From positions 1,674,001 through 1,738,000 of the forward strand of contig JAUZTG010000044.1 in assembly GCA_030734395.1 (NCBI GenBank): a stretch of DNA of 64,000 nucleotides, read 5' to 3'. The notes under the pieces were generated by a model that made no database searches, had not been told where the DNA came from, and saw only the letters and a list, made by a program, of their open reading frames with translations. The translations under genes were made by a program, and so were the position numbers. Positions 32,701 to 43,413 of the stretch are shown piece after piece. This stretch comes from Sarocladium kiliense. Lineage: Eukaryota > Ascomycota > Sordariomycetes > Hypocreales > Sarocladiaceae. Position 1 is the stretch's first letter; every line of letters starts with the position of its first letter.

Positions 32701-33450
32701 GCACTGCCGTCTAGGCATGCCAGACGCCTTGGCTTGATAGCAAAGCAGGACATGTTACGACCCAAGTCGCGTCTTTGAAAGTCATTGACTAAGAACTGTG
32801 GCTCACAGGGGGGGGGCCACCTCTCGGAGGCATCCACGGGGTCATTGCGAAGTCGCACTGGCGAAAAGAAGGGGTTCTGGATGGTAGGGATTTGAGCTTC
32901 AGCAACAAGTTACAGTGGAATGGATATCAGTTTCGTCTCCGAAAGCCGCATTCGGAGGCGGCGACGGTTTGGACTTTCTCTGCATGCGACTGTGCCAGAG
33001 ACACACCATGCAGTGGCTTCCCCCTCTTTCCAGGATCGACCATCTTTACACTGTGTTCATCCGTAGGATGTGCAGCCCTGATGGCACGTCTCGTGGACCC
33101 TGGACTGCTCATTTGCTTGGAACGGGCCATCCACCCTCTTGCGGCGGTGACCCGGGATGGAGTGTCCCTGCACCATGTCTACTTCGTGTTCCCGCGTGTT
33201 CTTCCCGTGTCAGGCATCGATCTGCTTCCATGGGGTTGCAGCCAGATGTTTATTAACCCCAGGCTTCCCCCTCATGCTGGACGCGTTGTATTGCAGGTCC
33301 CTTGAGCTTCTGTCGAAACTTGCGGTTTCTTCGCTCCCCTTTCTTTCATCATACGCAAAGGTTCGGGCCTTGCTTCATTGAATTCATCTCTAAAGGTCAA
33401 TCTGTATACCAACATCAAGCAAGAGATATTTCCCGACCGACTCAGTGACA
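29715..33450. other. 3.7 kb intergenic region, the longest in the window
   Basis: Divergent spacer between the Myb-like and sugar-transporter genes. The left part (about 29990-30110) is a long purine-rich run on the plus strand, a pyrimidine-rich leader for the Myb-like gene. The right end before 33451 has C/T boxes. In between I see only unsupported open frames and one copy of the 13-mer at 31144. Nothing resembles a transposon or RNA gene. Confidence 0.45.
31144..31156 (+). repeat. GAGGTACTCCGTA motif, copy 3
   Basis: Exact match to the copies at 9243 and (reverse) 25491. Confidence 0.6.
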
Positions 33451-35603
33451 ATGGGTGCTGCTCCCATTCACAGCGGTGCTGCCGTGTACGATGCGGTTTT
33501 GCACCGTCGCCAGGCCCTTATGGGTGCGAGTGGTGCCAGAGCTCTGCTTAAGAACTTCCGCGTCTTTGCAATCGCCTCTTTCGCATGCATTGGAGGTGTC
33601 CTATACGGATACAACCAGGGCATGTTCTCTGGTGTCTTAGCCATGCCAGCTTTCAAGGAGCGTGAGTGATTTGAAATTTGTTCATACCCTTCTCATCTCT
33701 GCCGACCGATCGCTAAGTTCATGGACTCTAGATATGGGCGAATGGAACCCTTTTGATGACAATGCACCTCAAACCAAGAAGGGCTGGCTGACCGCAATCC
33801 TTGAACTGGGGGCATGGCTTGGCACTCTTCTCTCTGGTTTCGTGGCTGAGACGATCTCCCGCAAATATGGTATTCTTGTTGCTTGTGTGGTCTTCATTAT
33901 CGGTTGTGTTATCCAGGCCGCTTCTATTCATGGAGGTCCAGCTGCAATCCTCGTCGGCCGCTTCGTTACGTATGAGTTTCCCTTCCAAGTCCATCGCGAG
34001 CGCATTGCTAGTGCTAACTGGGATACAGCGGCATGGGTGTTGGTAGCCTTGCTATGATCATTCCAATCTACAACTCTGAAGTTGCACCTCCGTACGTAAA
34101 CACGCCCGTGAAAAAGGGATATGAAAGGAAACTTACGCTTTGTCGTGGCACAGAGAGGTTCGCGGTGCTCTCGTAGCCCTACAGCAGCTCGCCATCTGCT
34201 TTGGCATCATGATCAGCTTCTGGATTGACTAGTACGTGTCTCGATATAATTCAGAGCTTTGTCGTCGCTCGTGGTCACAGCACAAATCAGCTAATGAAGA
34301 CCAGCGGCACCAACTACATTGGAGGCACTGAACGTGGCGAACAGTCTGATGCCGCGTGGTTGATCCCCATTTGTCTCCAAATCGCCCCTTGTCTCGTTCT
34401 TCTCTGCGGCATGGCATTCATGCCCTTCTCTCCACGTTGGTTGGTCCATCATGGTCGGGAAGCTGAAGCTCGCCGCAACCTTTCCCGTCTGCGTGGGCTG
34501 CCTGAGGATCATGAACTGGTCGAGCTCGAGTTCCTGGAGATCAAGGCACAGTCCTTGTTCGAGAAGCGTACAGTTGCTGAGCATTTCCCTCAACTTCGCG
34601 AGCCTACCGCTTGGAACACCTTCAAGCTGCAGTTCGTTGCAATTCGCTCGCTGTTCAAGACCAGGAGTCTCCTGAAGCGCTGCATGATCGCTGGTGTTAC
34701 CATGTTCTTCCAACAGTGGACAGGTCAGTACAGAGAAACATTTCGACCCTTCTGTTAACTGATCTAACCTGTGCCTGTCAGGTATCAATGCTGTACTGTA
34801 CTACGCCCCAACAATTTTCAAGCAGCTCGGTCAGAGCAGCAACACCACCCAGCTTCTAGCTACAGGAGTCGTTGGTATTGTCATGTTCATTGCCACTATT
34901 CCTGCTGTCCTATGGATCGATCGAGTAGGTCGCCGACCTGTCCTGACTATTGGTGCTATTGGCATGGCCACCTGCCACATCATCATCGCGGTGATCTTCG
35001 CCAAGAACTCCGACGACTGGGAGCATCACCAGGCTGCTGGCTGGGCTGCCATCTGCATGGTTTGGCTCTTCGTCGTCCACTTTGGGTATAGCTGGGGTCC
35101 ATGTGCTTGGATTATCGTGGCAGAGATTTGGCCTTTGAGCTCTCGTCCATATGGTGTTGCGTTCGGTGCTTCATCCAACTGGATGAACAACTTCATGTAA
35201 GTCCAGAAAAGAGGGACTTTGCACGACCACATCACTAATGACTCTACTAGCATTGGACAGGTCACCCCGGACATGCTGCAAAAAATCACCTATGGCACCT
35301 ACATCCTGTTTGGCATCATAACCTATCTAGGCGCAGCCTTCATCTGGTTTATCGTGCCCGAGACAAAGCGCTTGACTCTCGAAGAAATGGTACGGAACCC
35401 TGCTTCACCGCTCTGAAGTTCCATCTAACGCTGTGCAGGATATCGTTTTCGGAAGTGAAGGTACCGCGCAGGCCGACTTTGAGCGACAAGAGGAAATCAA
35501 TCGCGAGATTGGCTTGACCCGCCTTGTCATGGGCTCTGGCGGCCATACTCCTCCTCACGAGCCTGAGAAGGACCACAAATATGAGACCGCTGAACACGTC
35601 TAG
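33451..35603 (+). CDS. MFS sugar transporter (sugar porter family)
   Basis: Eight exons: 33451-33661, 33732-33969, 34029-34091, 34154-34231, 34305-34723, 34782-35196, 35251-35389 and 35439-35603. They sum to 1728 nt (575 aa) and all seven introns (49-73 nt) keep frame. Twelve membrane helices are expected. Signatures in order are GGVLYGYNQGMFSG (helix 1), SRKYG, GRFVTGMGVG, FSPRWLVHHGREAEA (variant of PESPRWL), QQWTGINAVLYYAPTIF (helix 7), DRVGRRPVLTIGA, EIWPLSSRPYG and PETKRLTLEEMDIVF. It should be a plasma-membrane hexose or related sugar carrier or sensor. The C-terminus (HTPPHEPEKDHKYETAEHV) is short, unlike the long tails of classic glucose sensors. Substrate cannot be assigned. Confidence 0.93.
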
Positions 35604-35906
35604 GCAGGCCGCCATTTAGCTTTGAAACACACGGGAATTTGCCGACGATACGTATGCGAGCCTGCGGTATCTAAAAGAAGGTTAACGTCAGGGAGTGCAC
35701 AGTGAATGTCGCTAGCCGAAAAGATTGAATCAGGCGATATTGATCTGCTGCGGTTTGGTGTATCTACTTGAATACAGCAGTGGTACTCTCTACGGCGGTG
35801 TCTTTTCCTACAGGCAAATTTCAGGAACTTCATCTCGTAAAAGTTTGGGTGCTCTCGTGTTCATATGATCGCCTCTAGACATGCCAGATCGCTATGAGGC
35901 TGACAG
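35604..35906. other. Convergent 3' flanks
   Basis: Short spacer between the sugar transporter and the alpha/beta hydrolase gene; nothing else is seen. Confidence 0.4.
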
Positions 35907-37193
35907 CTATGTCTCGACCAATAGCGACTCCGCGAACCTCTCAATCGCCATTTTCAGTTGCAGCAACGCTCCCTCTTCGACCCAAAAATGGCCACCACGA
36001 GCAACTTCAACAGCCCTGAACTTGGACCCTTCCTGGCTTGACAATTTCGCCGCCCATGCGCGAAGTTTACTCGCAGCCACGAATCCATCGTGATCACCAT
36101 ACACCGCAAGAGTAGGATTTTGCACCAATTTAGCCTCGCCATTCTCTGGGTGTTGCGCGTGAGACCTTGAGGTCGACGAGGGCCACAGGCTCATTATTGC
36201 CAAGTGTTTAGCAACTCCATGGACAGGGGAGATCAGTAGGTACGATGGACGAGGCAGCGTAAGTCCTGGTAAAGATGCAAGCCGTTCCTCGGCTCCTTCT
36301 GGATGGCTAACTGAGGCAGCCTGTGTAGTTTTGATGCCTATCTCACGCTCCTTGTGCCGATGGAAGAGATCGTGGAGTCCTTTACGGACCTTCTCTTCCG
36401 CCTCCAGGGAGAAGCTTCTCCGCTCGCCATCGCCACTTCGCCTCGGACTTCCAGGCTCCTCGTCACCGCCAACCCTCAGATTGGTGCTGCCATGGCTTCG
36501 ACTGCGTTTGGTCAGCATGGCCTCTCGTGCACTTCTTAGTACGTCGTTGTACTGTGTTGCAAGGTGTTCAGCACGAAGCCGAATCTGAGCAGCAGCACTC
36601 CCGGTAATAGGGTGAGTAAAGTGTTCGAGAACATCGTCGAGAGCTGGCAGGTGCATGGTAACGATGGAGCCATATGAGTAGCCGCCGAGAATAAGACTGG
36701 GGCGTTTAGAACGAGGAATGGGGACCGTGGAAGGATTGAGGCGGCCGTCGGCAGTCGGAAGACGTTGTCGGAACGGATCGAGGTAGTGGATATAGTAAAC
36801 AATGAAGCCAATCACGCTCATATAGTCATCGCCTTCGGGCTTCGCTGTCCATGATGTACGCCCTGCCGAGCCGCCGGCTCCTCTGCGGAAGTCCCATGTT
36901 AATCACACAGTACGCAGCAAGTCGTCCGTCTGGTCGAGTACTCACCGGAAGTTGAAGGTAGCCACTAGATAGCCGGATCGCAGTAGCTGGACAGTCGCTT
37001 CAGCGAGAACGGGGTCATCGAAGCATCCCCCGAGGGGTGCGTAGGGATGTGCAAGGATGGCCGCGTGTCGTTGCCATATCGGCGCGCGAGGGTTCGCGGA
37101 CAGTGACTGTGGGTGGTAGACGCGACAATCGAGCACTATGTGGTCGTGGATACTCGGGATTGTCAAGGAGAGAGCGGGATCGGGAAGCATCAT
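35907..37193 (-). CDS. Alpha/beta-hydrolase fold protein
   Basis: Exons 37193-36946 and 36882-35907 join through a 63-nt intron to give 407 aa. The fold is shown by HPYAPLGGCFDDPVL (oxyanion-region strand and loop), GYLVATFNFRGAGGSAG, the nucleophile elbow GYSYGS (Ser about 152), a long insertion (residues about 190-280, basic and Ser-rich, with RSRSHGSTN and a Lys/Arg/Glu helix), then YGDHDGFV (catalytic Asp) and VARGGHFWVEEG (catalytic His). Family members include fungal esterase- and dipeptidyl-peptidase-like hydrolases with unknown substrates. The insertion may be a lid. The upstream frame has only GTG before the ATG pair at 37193, which I take as the start. Confidence 0.8.
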
Positions 37194-37211
37194 TGGAGCC
37201 GAAGAAGTCAC

Positions 37212-37626
37212 ATCATGGTACGAACAAGCGGCCTCGATTCTCGCGCTAGCAACGCAAGCGATGCTTGTGTTCGTCGCAGCAAGACAGAACGGCGATGATG
37301 TTGTAGGAGGGGAGTGGGTGGGGGGGGGGGTGGCTGGGTACTTTTGGGTTCACCCAGGCCAAGCTCGTTGGTCGTACGGCAATGCTCACTCCGATATATA
37401 TCAAACCAGTCGCGGATGTCAGAGGCGTAGGAAATCAATCTTGTGAAGGTAGCAGGCTGGTCTTCTCGACGACATCATAAATTCCAAGATTGTCGCGTCC
37501 CATTTGGCCAATGTTGTGATGCCGGCAACCCACCTCATTAGGTACGTCCTTGTCACGAAGCAAGCGATGGAACGTAATTGGGTATTCTATTCGTTTGCTT
37601 TTTGAGCGTCCTCGGCTGGCTCGCTA
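37212..37626. other. Intergenic region with G-run
   Basis: Promoter side of the hydrolase gene and 3' flank of the PIG-S gene. A run of about 13 G (near 37317-37331) gives a C-run on the hydrolase strand. Nothing else is seen. Confidence 0.4.
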
Positions 37627-39314
37627 TCATTGGGCTTTCTTGGCCGCAGCTGCCTGCGCTCGGTCTTTCCGCCTTTTGTTCCATCGTTTCAGCTCATTAA
37701 TCAACCCCATCATTAGCGGCACGCCCACAGGGCCCAGGAGCGGCAGGTATACTGCGATCTTGTGCTCATCAGGGAAATAGAGCTGTCCAACCATGCTCTT
37801 CTCGAAGAATGCCCTTTCTGCCTCCTCTTCAGCGATCCTAGCATGCAGAAGTCCCTGCTGCCCGCCTAAGCTGGCGCAAGCTTGCTCAAGGTGGTCTATC
37901 GTCTTCGAAACTCCGTCTGCGACACTGCGTGGGATCGGAATCGATGGTAGAGCGAGTGAAAGGCGTGCAAGGGATCCCAAAGTTGATGAGGCCCGGAGCA
38001 GTAAGTCAGCCGACCTGATTCGGGAGAGCGTCGATAGTCTGAGAGGCAGTGATCCGGACTGAGGTGTACCCAGTAGGGAGAGAAGGTGACCGCCGAACGT
38101 GAGCATTGGGTCGCGCAGAGCCTCGCTGGTGACGTGAGCAGTTTGGCCCGGAAGGCGCAGCAGGTAGACGGTGCCCCATTGTGGGATATTCCAGGACTGT
38201 GATGTTTCCGCGCCCGAGTCCAGGGAGATTGTCTGGTTGCCGACATAGATGACAAAGTTGACAGTTGGAGCGCCACCAATTGAAGGTGATAATGGCCATT
38301 CAGCGGCATTGATGAATGATGCCAAATCATGCTTCTGCAATACCTCGGACTGTGCGCCTGGCGTTGCGTAGAGTTGGACCTGGGTATCAATCGTGAAGTT
38401 GTGAATTGGCGAAAGAATATCTAGCATGGGCTGCATGTATTCGGCAACGGCAGTCTCGATGTCCCAGGTGCTCGGAAGGGCGCCTTCGGTGAAGAGAGAG
38501 AAGGTGAGGTGGTAGGTGCCCGCATAACGGAGCGAGCGAGTTGTGCGCTTCGCGAGATTCTCCGCCATGTCAGGGGCAACGCTTCGTGGACGGACATCGG
38601 TGGACATTGAGGAAGTGGAAAGAAGATAGGAGATGGTGGCGCGCTCTTCTTCGAAGGTGGAGCGCAGCTCTTTGGCGATGTAGGTTGCTAGGGGCGAGGA
38701 TGCGGAGTTCGGGGATGGCATCGCGTTCGGGGGGTAGGTGATGTCGAGAACGGGTGTATGGGAATCGAGAGTCGCAGAGGTCGTGTCGCCTGGAGTCAAG
38801 TGGATTGTGAGAGCGTCATCTAGAGCGTCGCCCGATTCAGTGCCCTGAGCTGCCTCGTCCAAGGCCAGCCGCAGACGGAGATGATGACCAGAGAAGTCGT
38901 TCAGGTCATCAAGAGCATGCTGTGTCAGACGCACAAGATTCTGCGCTTCGGCGGCTTGCAATGAGTCGGCACGGATGGTGATCTGTAGAGGAAAGACAGG
39001 GCGGCAAGCCTTGACAAGAGCTGTTAGGCACAAGAGGGGTGATGGTAGGGGTTGAATTGTATTACCTTGCCATCCGCCCATTGAAGCATTGTATCGAGGG
39101 GGAGATTCGCCCTGTAAATCGTTGTCGTCTTCCACCAAATCGGCAGGCCAAGGCATATAACGATCAGCCAAAACGACAGGACCACTAGCGACCGCCTTCG
39201 CACATGCGTCGCGGGTTCCGGAGGGGGTGTCTTGAGGCCATCACTGTCTGGAGATGGGTCGTCTGAGATCGCGTCAGACTTGGCAGGTATGTTGTCCTCC
39301 CCCGTGATAGCCAT
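37627..39314 (-). CDS. GPI17: GPI transamidase subunit PIG-S / Gpi17
   Basis: Subunit of the ER-membrane complex that attaches GPI anchors to proteins. Exons 39314-39066 and 39009-37627 join in phase 0 (intron ends TCAAG), giving 543 aa. The family topology is clear: a short cytosolic N-terminus, a first transmembrane helix (SLVVLSFWLIVICLGLPIWW) followed by KTTTIYRANLPL, a large lumenal domain, and a second helix near the C-terminus (IAVYLPLLGPVGVPLMMGLI) ending in a basic Lys/Ala tail. Conserved lumenal patches include NFVIYVGNQ, WGTVYLLRLPG and PMLTFGGHLLSLLG. An in-frame ATG 25 codons upstream (39389) exists but the added residues are not family-like. The neighbouring genes have no clear link to GPI synthesis. 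Confidence 0.9.
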
Positions 39315-41208
39315 TGCGAAGGTTGTTGCTGCAACTTTCGCAACACGGCGCGAAAGGAAGTATATCGAAGCTGAGCCGTGTCGTGTCAAGTTGCTCTCCC
39401 TCGAGGGCCCAGGAACAGATCACCAGGAACGCGGTGTCACGTGTCAGGGGTATGCGAGCCGGAACCCATGTAGCTACCCTGCACTGTGCTCACGGCAAGG
39501 TATCCGTCGGGGGGATAAGCACTTTCTTTTGATGATGGTCCGATAGGGGAGTGACTCTTGGGTTATTCGGCAATAAGAATAGGTTATAATGTCTCTATTT
39601 CCGTGAGGACTCTTCTAATTACTGAGTTCTCAATTTTGTCACTAAGTGATTCTCGACACCTCTTCGCAGTGGAAAATTGGTTGCATGGACCCGACACATG
39701 TCCGAGCAAACTAGGAAGCGCATGCACTACCACCTGGCTTTTTATCGGACTTCTTTTCCACAGCCCTTCGATATAGTGTCGAACCTTGACATATACATGA
39801 GAAGAACGGAAGCTTCACTCTTCCTTCGGGGGTTGGGCCTCCCATCGGAGGATTCTTCGAGCTGGGGATGAGCTAACGGCCTCCACAGTCCGTGGCATCC
39901 GATTATGAACGTTCACAGCCACCAGCAAACCGTCATCTCAGGTATAGGACGTCAATCACTCTAGGCACATTGAGACGGGGTTGGCATTGGTCAATTAATG
40001 CACCTCGTCTTCCTACTCTCGGGTGAGGAAGTCAAACACATGATCCTCCTAGGCCCACAACCCACCCGTACCCCGTACGTTAGGTGCCTCGCCTCACCTC
40101 ACTAGGAGTCACCTAGATTGGCGAGCCGAGGCCCCCCTCCTCACCTGGACACCATCATTCCTTTGAGAAAGACCTGTCGGCGTGGGAACCATCAATCACC
40201 AACTTCTTGTCTCCAATCGAATCACACGGAAGCAATGTTACCGCGGGGCGTAATCTTGCACGTGGGAAGACAAAGATAAGACAGGCTTCCAAAGCAACGA
40301 GCCACGCCATGGCATGGACAATACCTCTTCAGCAGTGAAGGGATGCAAGCAGGCATTGGGCGCCACATCTCCAAATTGGGGATGATTGAAACCAGCCTCG
40401 CAACCATGCCTTTTTCAGTATACATTTCATGCGGGGAACCCATGCCTCTGCTCCCCCTCCCTCTCTTTCGCGTCCGGGAGTCCTCCACTCAAGTGCACCC
40501 TTTCAGACGTCGTCTGTCCCCAGATGGTCCTCTCACCCCACAGTTCAGACCGGCTGCATGTTGGCCGTCCGTTCAACTGAACTTGTCTTGTTTCTATGCC
40601 TCGGAACACCCACTCCTGCACCTCGGATCAACCCCCCCTCATGATCCACACGGCCGTTGGCTAGTCGCGACTGTATTCACAGCTTGCGTAAAACCAGGAA
40701 ACTAAGCGTGGCTAGCTCCTTGGATGCGGTGCCAGGTCAGGCCGTGTCGTTCGGACTATGAGTTGCTGTGGCCAGCCGCCGGAAACCTGCATGGGTGGAG
40801 GGATCATTGTCCAGAAATGGGAGCGGAATCATAGTCACTTACTCCTGACCAGCTCCCGGACAAAAGACTTGAACCTGCTCTGGCATCTGATTCAGTCACT
40901 CCTGGTTTGATTTTTGTATCCATGTGTTGACGCATTGAGCTGCATACCCTTGTCCTCATCGAACAGATTCAGTCCTCTGCAACAAAGGCTTGATCACCTA
41001 CTCTGCTAGGAGCAAACAAAGCATCACCTTCAGTCTGCCAATAGAACACGCGACGTCCAACTCGACTTCTACTCGGTTCAAGATCAGCGACGCGTCCTTG
41101 AGAGAGCATAGGCAAACCGACTAGATCTGTCCCGTGCTCAACATCGGCCTGACACTTGCAAGATGTCCCGTACGTGAATGCCACCCAGGAAGGCATATGT
41201 AGTTGCTG
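39315..41208. other. 1.9 kb divergent intergenic region
   Basis: Lies between the PIG-S and FAT1-type genes, both of which start away from it. Contains C/T-rich runs near 40440-40640 but no gene I can support. Confidence 0.45.
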
Positions 41209-43192
41209 ATGCTTCAACTAGTTCCCCTCGCTATAGCTGGCCCTGCCGCTGCAGGTGCACTGGCATACTTCAACGCACGAACGCAGTTGTGGTATGACAA
41301 AATGCTTCTCAACTGCGATGCTAAATCGAAGGGTCGCATCCTCTGGGCCGTCATGAGAGATCGCCTGAATCTGTTCTACCTCCTCGAGAGCCGAGCAAAG
41401 AGCTGGTCGACAGCCGACAAGCCCTTCTTCTGGTTCGAGGGTCAGACGTGGACATATGCGCAGACATACGATACGGTGCTTCGCTACGGTGCTTGGATGC
41501 GGAATGAGCTCGGTGTCCAACCTCGGGACATCGTTGCTGTCGACTTCCAGAACTCCAACCAATTTGTCTTCCTCTGGCTAGGCCTCTGGAGTATCGGCGC
41601 TCGTCCTGCTTTCATCAATTACAACCTTACCGGTGCCGCCGTCACCCACTGTCTCAAGACAGCGAGTGTCAAGGTGTGCATAATTGACCCTCGTGTCGCC
41701 CACAACATCAGCCAGGATGTGCGTGCGCAGCTACCCGACATCCATTTCATTGACTTTGACTCGAATCTTGAGGCTCGGGTTCTTGCTTCTCCAGCAGATC
41801 GCGCCCCGGACACGTCGCGCGCTGGCACACAATTCCAGGACATGTCATCCTTAGTCTTCACGTCCGGGACAACAGGTATGCCGAAGCCAGCAATCGTGTC
41901 TTGGGGAAAATGCTATGTGGGTGGCACATATGCATCAACACTCATGGGGCGTGGAAACGATATTATGTACACGGTAAGGCGACCATAGTCACATCGCGAT
42001 TGCGGATCAAGCCTGGAGCTTCCATCACTAACGGGACATATAGTCTATGCCACTCTACCACAGCTCTGCCCTCATTCTTTCGTTCACAGCAACTCTGTTC
42101 GCGGGAAGCACACAGGCCATCGGGCGCAAGTTCTCCACCAAGACCTTTTGGAACGACGTCCGGGCGTCTAAGGCCACCAACATTCAATACGTCGGTGAGA
42201 CGTTGCGCTACCTTTTGGCGGCACCGCCGCAGTACGACCCAGAGACGGGAGCATGCCTCGATCGGGTTCACCAAGTTCGGCAGGCTTTTGGAAACGGATT
42301 GCGACCAGACATCTGGAATGAGTTCAAGGAGAGGTTCGGCGTCGAGACCATTGTTGAGTTCTATGCGGCTACCGAGGGCCCGTTCGGAACCTGGAATGTC
42401 AGCAGCAATGACTTTAGCAGAGGGGCCATGGGGCGTCACGGGCTGTTTTGGGGCTGGCTCACCGGGCTTTCCACTCGAGTCATTGCTTTGGATGAAATTA
42501 CTCAGGACCCGGTACGTGATCCTGTAACTGGTTTCTGCAAGAAGGTGACACCCGGAAAACCTGGCGAGGCAATCTATAAGCTCCCAGCAGCAGAAGTTGA
42601 AAAGCGCTTCCAAGGCTACCACGGGAACCCGAAGGCAACCGAGTCGAAACTTCTTCGAAATGTCTTCTCCAAGGATGACGTGTGGTTCCGGTCAGGGGAT
42701 ATGGTCCGGTGGGACAACGAAGGCCGGGTCTATTTCCATGATCGTATCGGAGACACATTTCGCTGGAAATCTGAGAACGTCTCGACGGCCGAAGTCAGTG
42801 AGACCCTTGGCCTGCACGACTCCATCAGAGAGGCCAATGTATATGGCGTCCAGCTGCCACACCATGACGGTCGCGCAGGTTGCGCGGCAGTGTATCTGAC
42901 TGGCGACACCACCCAAGAGACAATGCGCAACTTGGCACAGTACGTCAAGAAGAGTCTGCCACGTTACGCGCAGCCGTTGTTCCTAAGGGTTGTGCCTGCG
43001 ATTGGAGAGGACAGCAACCAGGCTACTGGTACGAACAAGCAGCAGAAACACACCCTCCGGGAGGCTGGTGTACGGCCAGATCAGGCCAGAGACGAGGAAC
43101 TTGGCTCTCTTTGGTGGCTAAATGGAGATAGCTATGTGCCGTTCACGGACCCTGACTGGTCAGAGTTGGAAAGCGGGAGGGTTAAATTATGA
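41209..43192 (+). CDS. FAT1: Fatty acid transporter / very-long-chain acyl-CoA synthetase (FAT1/FATP family)
   Basis: Exons 41209-41973 and 42044-43192 join across a 70-nt intron to give 637 aa. The N-terminus is a hydrophobic helix (MLQLVPLAIAGPAAAGALAY) followed by NARTQLWYDKMLL, as in membrane-bound FATPs. The AMP-binding domain shows the P-loop SLVFTSGTTGMPKP, the second motif YAATEGPFGTWN and the adenylation signature RSGDMVRWDNEGRVYFHDR-like stretch with DRIGDTFRWKSENVST, the FATP/VLACS signature. It imports and activates long or very-long-chain fatty acids at plasma membrane, ER or peroxisome. The protein ends GRVKL, which resembles a weak PTS1 (VKL) and may target peroxisomes. The frame also has non-ATG codons just upstream; 41209 is the first ATG. 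Confidence 0.92.
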
Positions 43193-43413
43193 GTCAAAAG
43201 GCATCCCGTGGAAGATACCAATGTCCCCCGGACGCTTCTTTATACCAGTCATGAACATCATATATTGCGCCTTCGTCAAACTCTTAGGTTCGATGCAGGT
43301 TGCCAATGACAACGAAACTATGGCCCGAAACATCGCTGTTATGTATGGAAAGGCACAAATGCTTGACCCAACTCAGGCCGTTGTCCTTAGGAGATATCTC
43401 ACCCAGGGTGTTC

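Noticed and set aside
32892..33305. 137-aa open frame upstream of the sugar transporter
   Set aside because: No domain or motif, a competing frame is open at the same place, and it lies in the likely promoter region.
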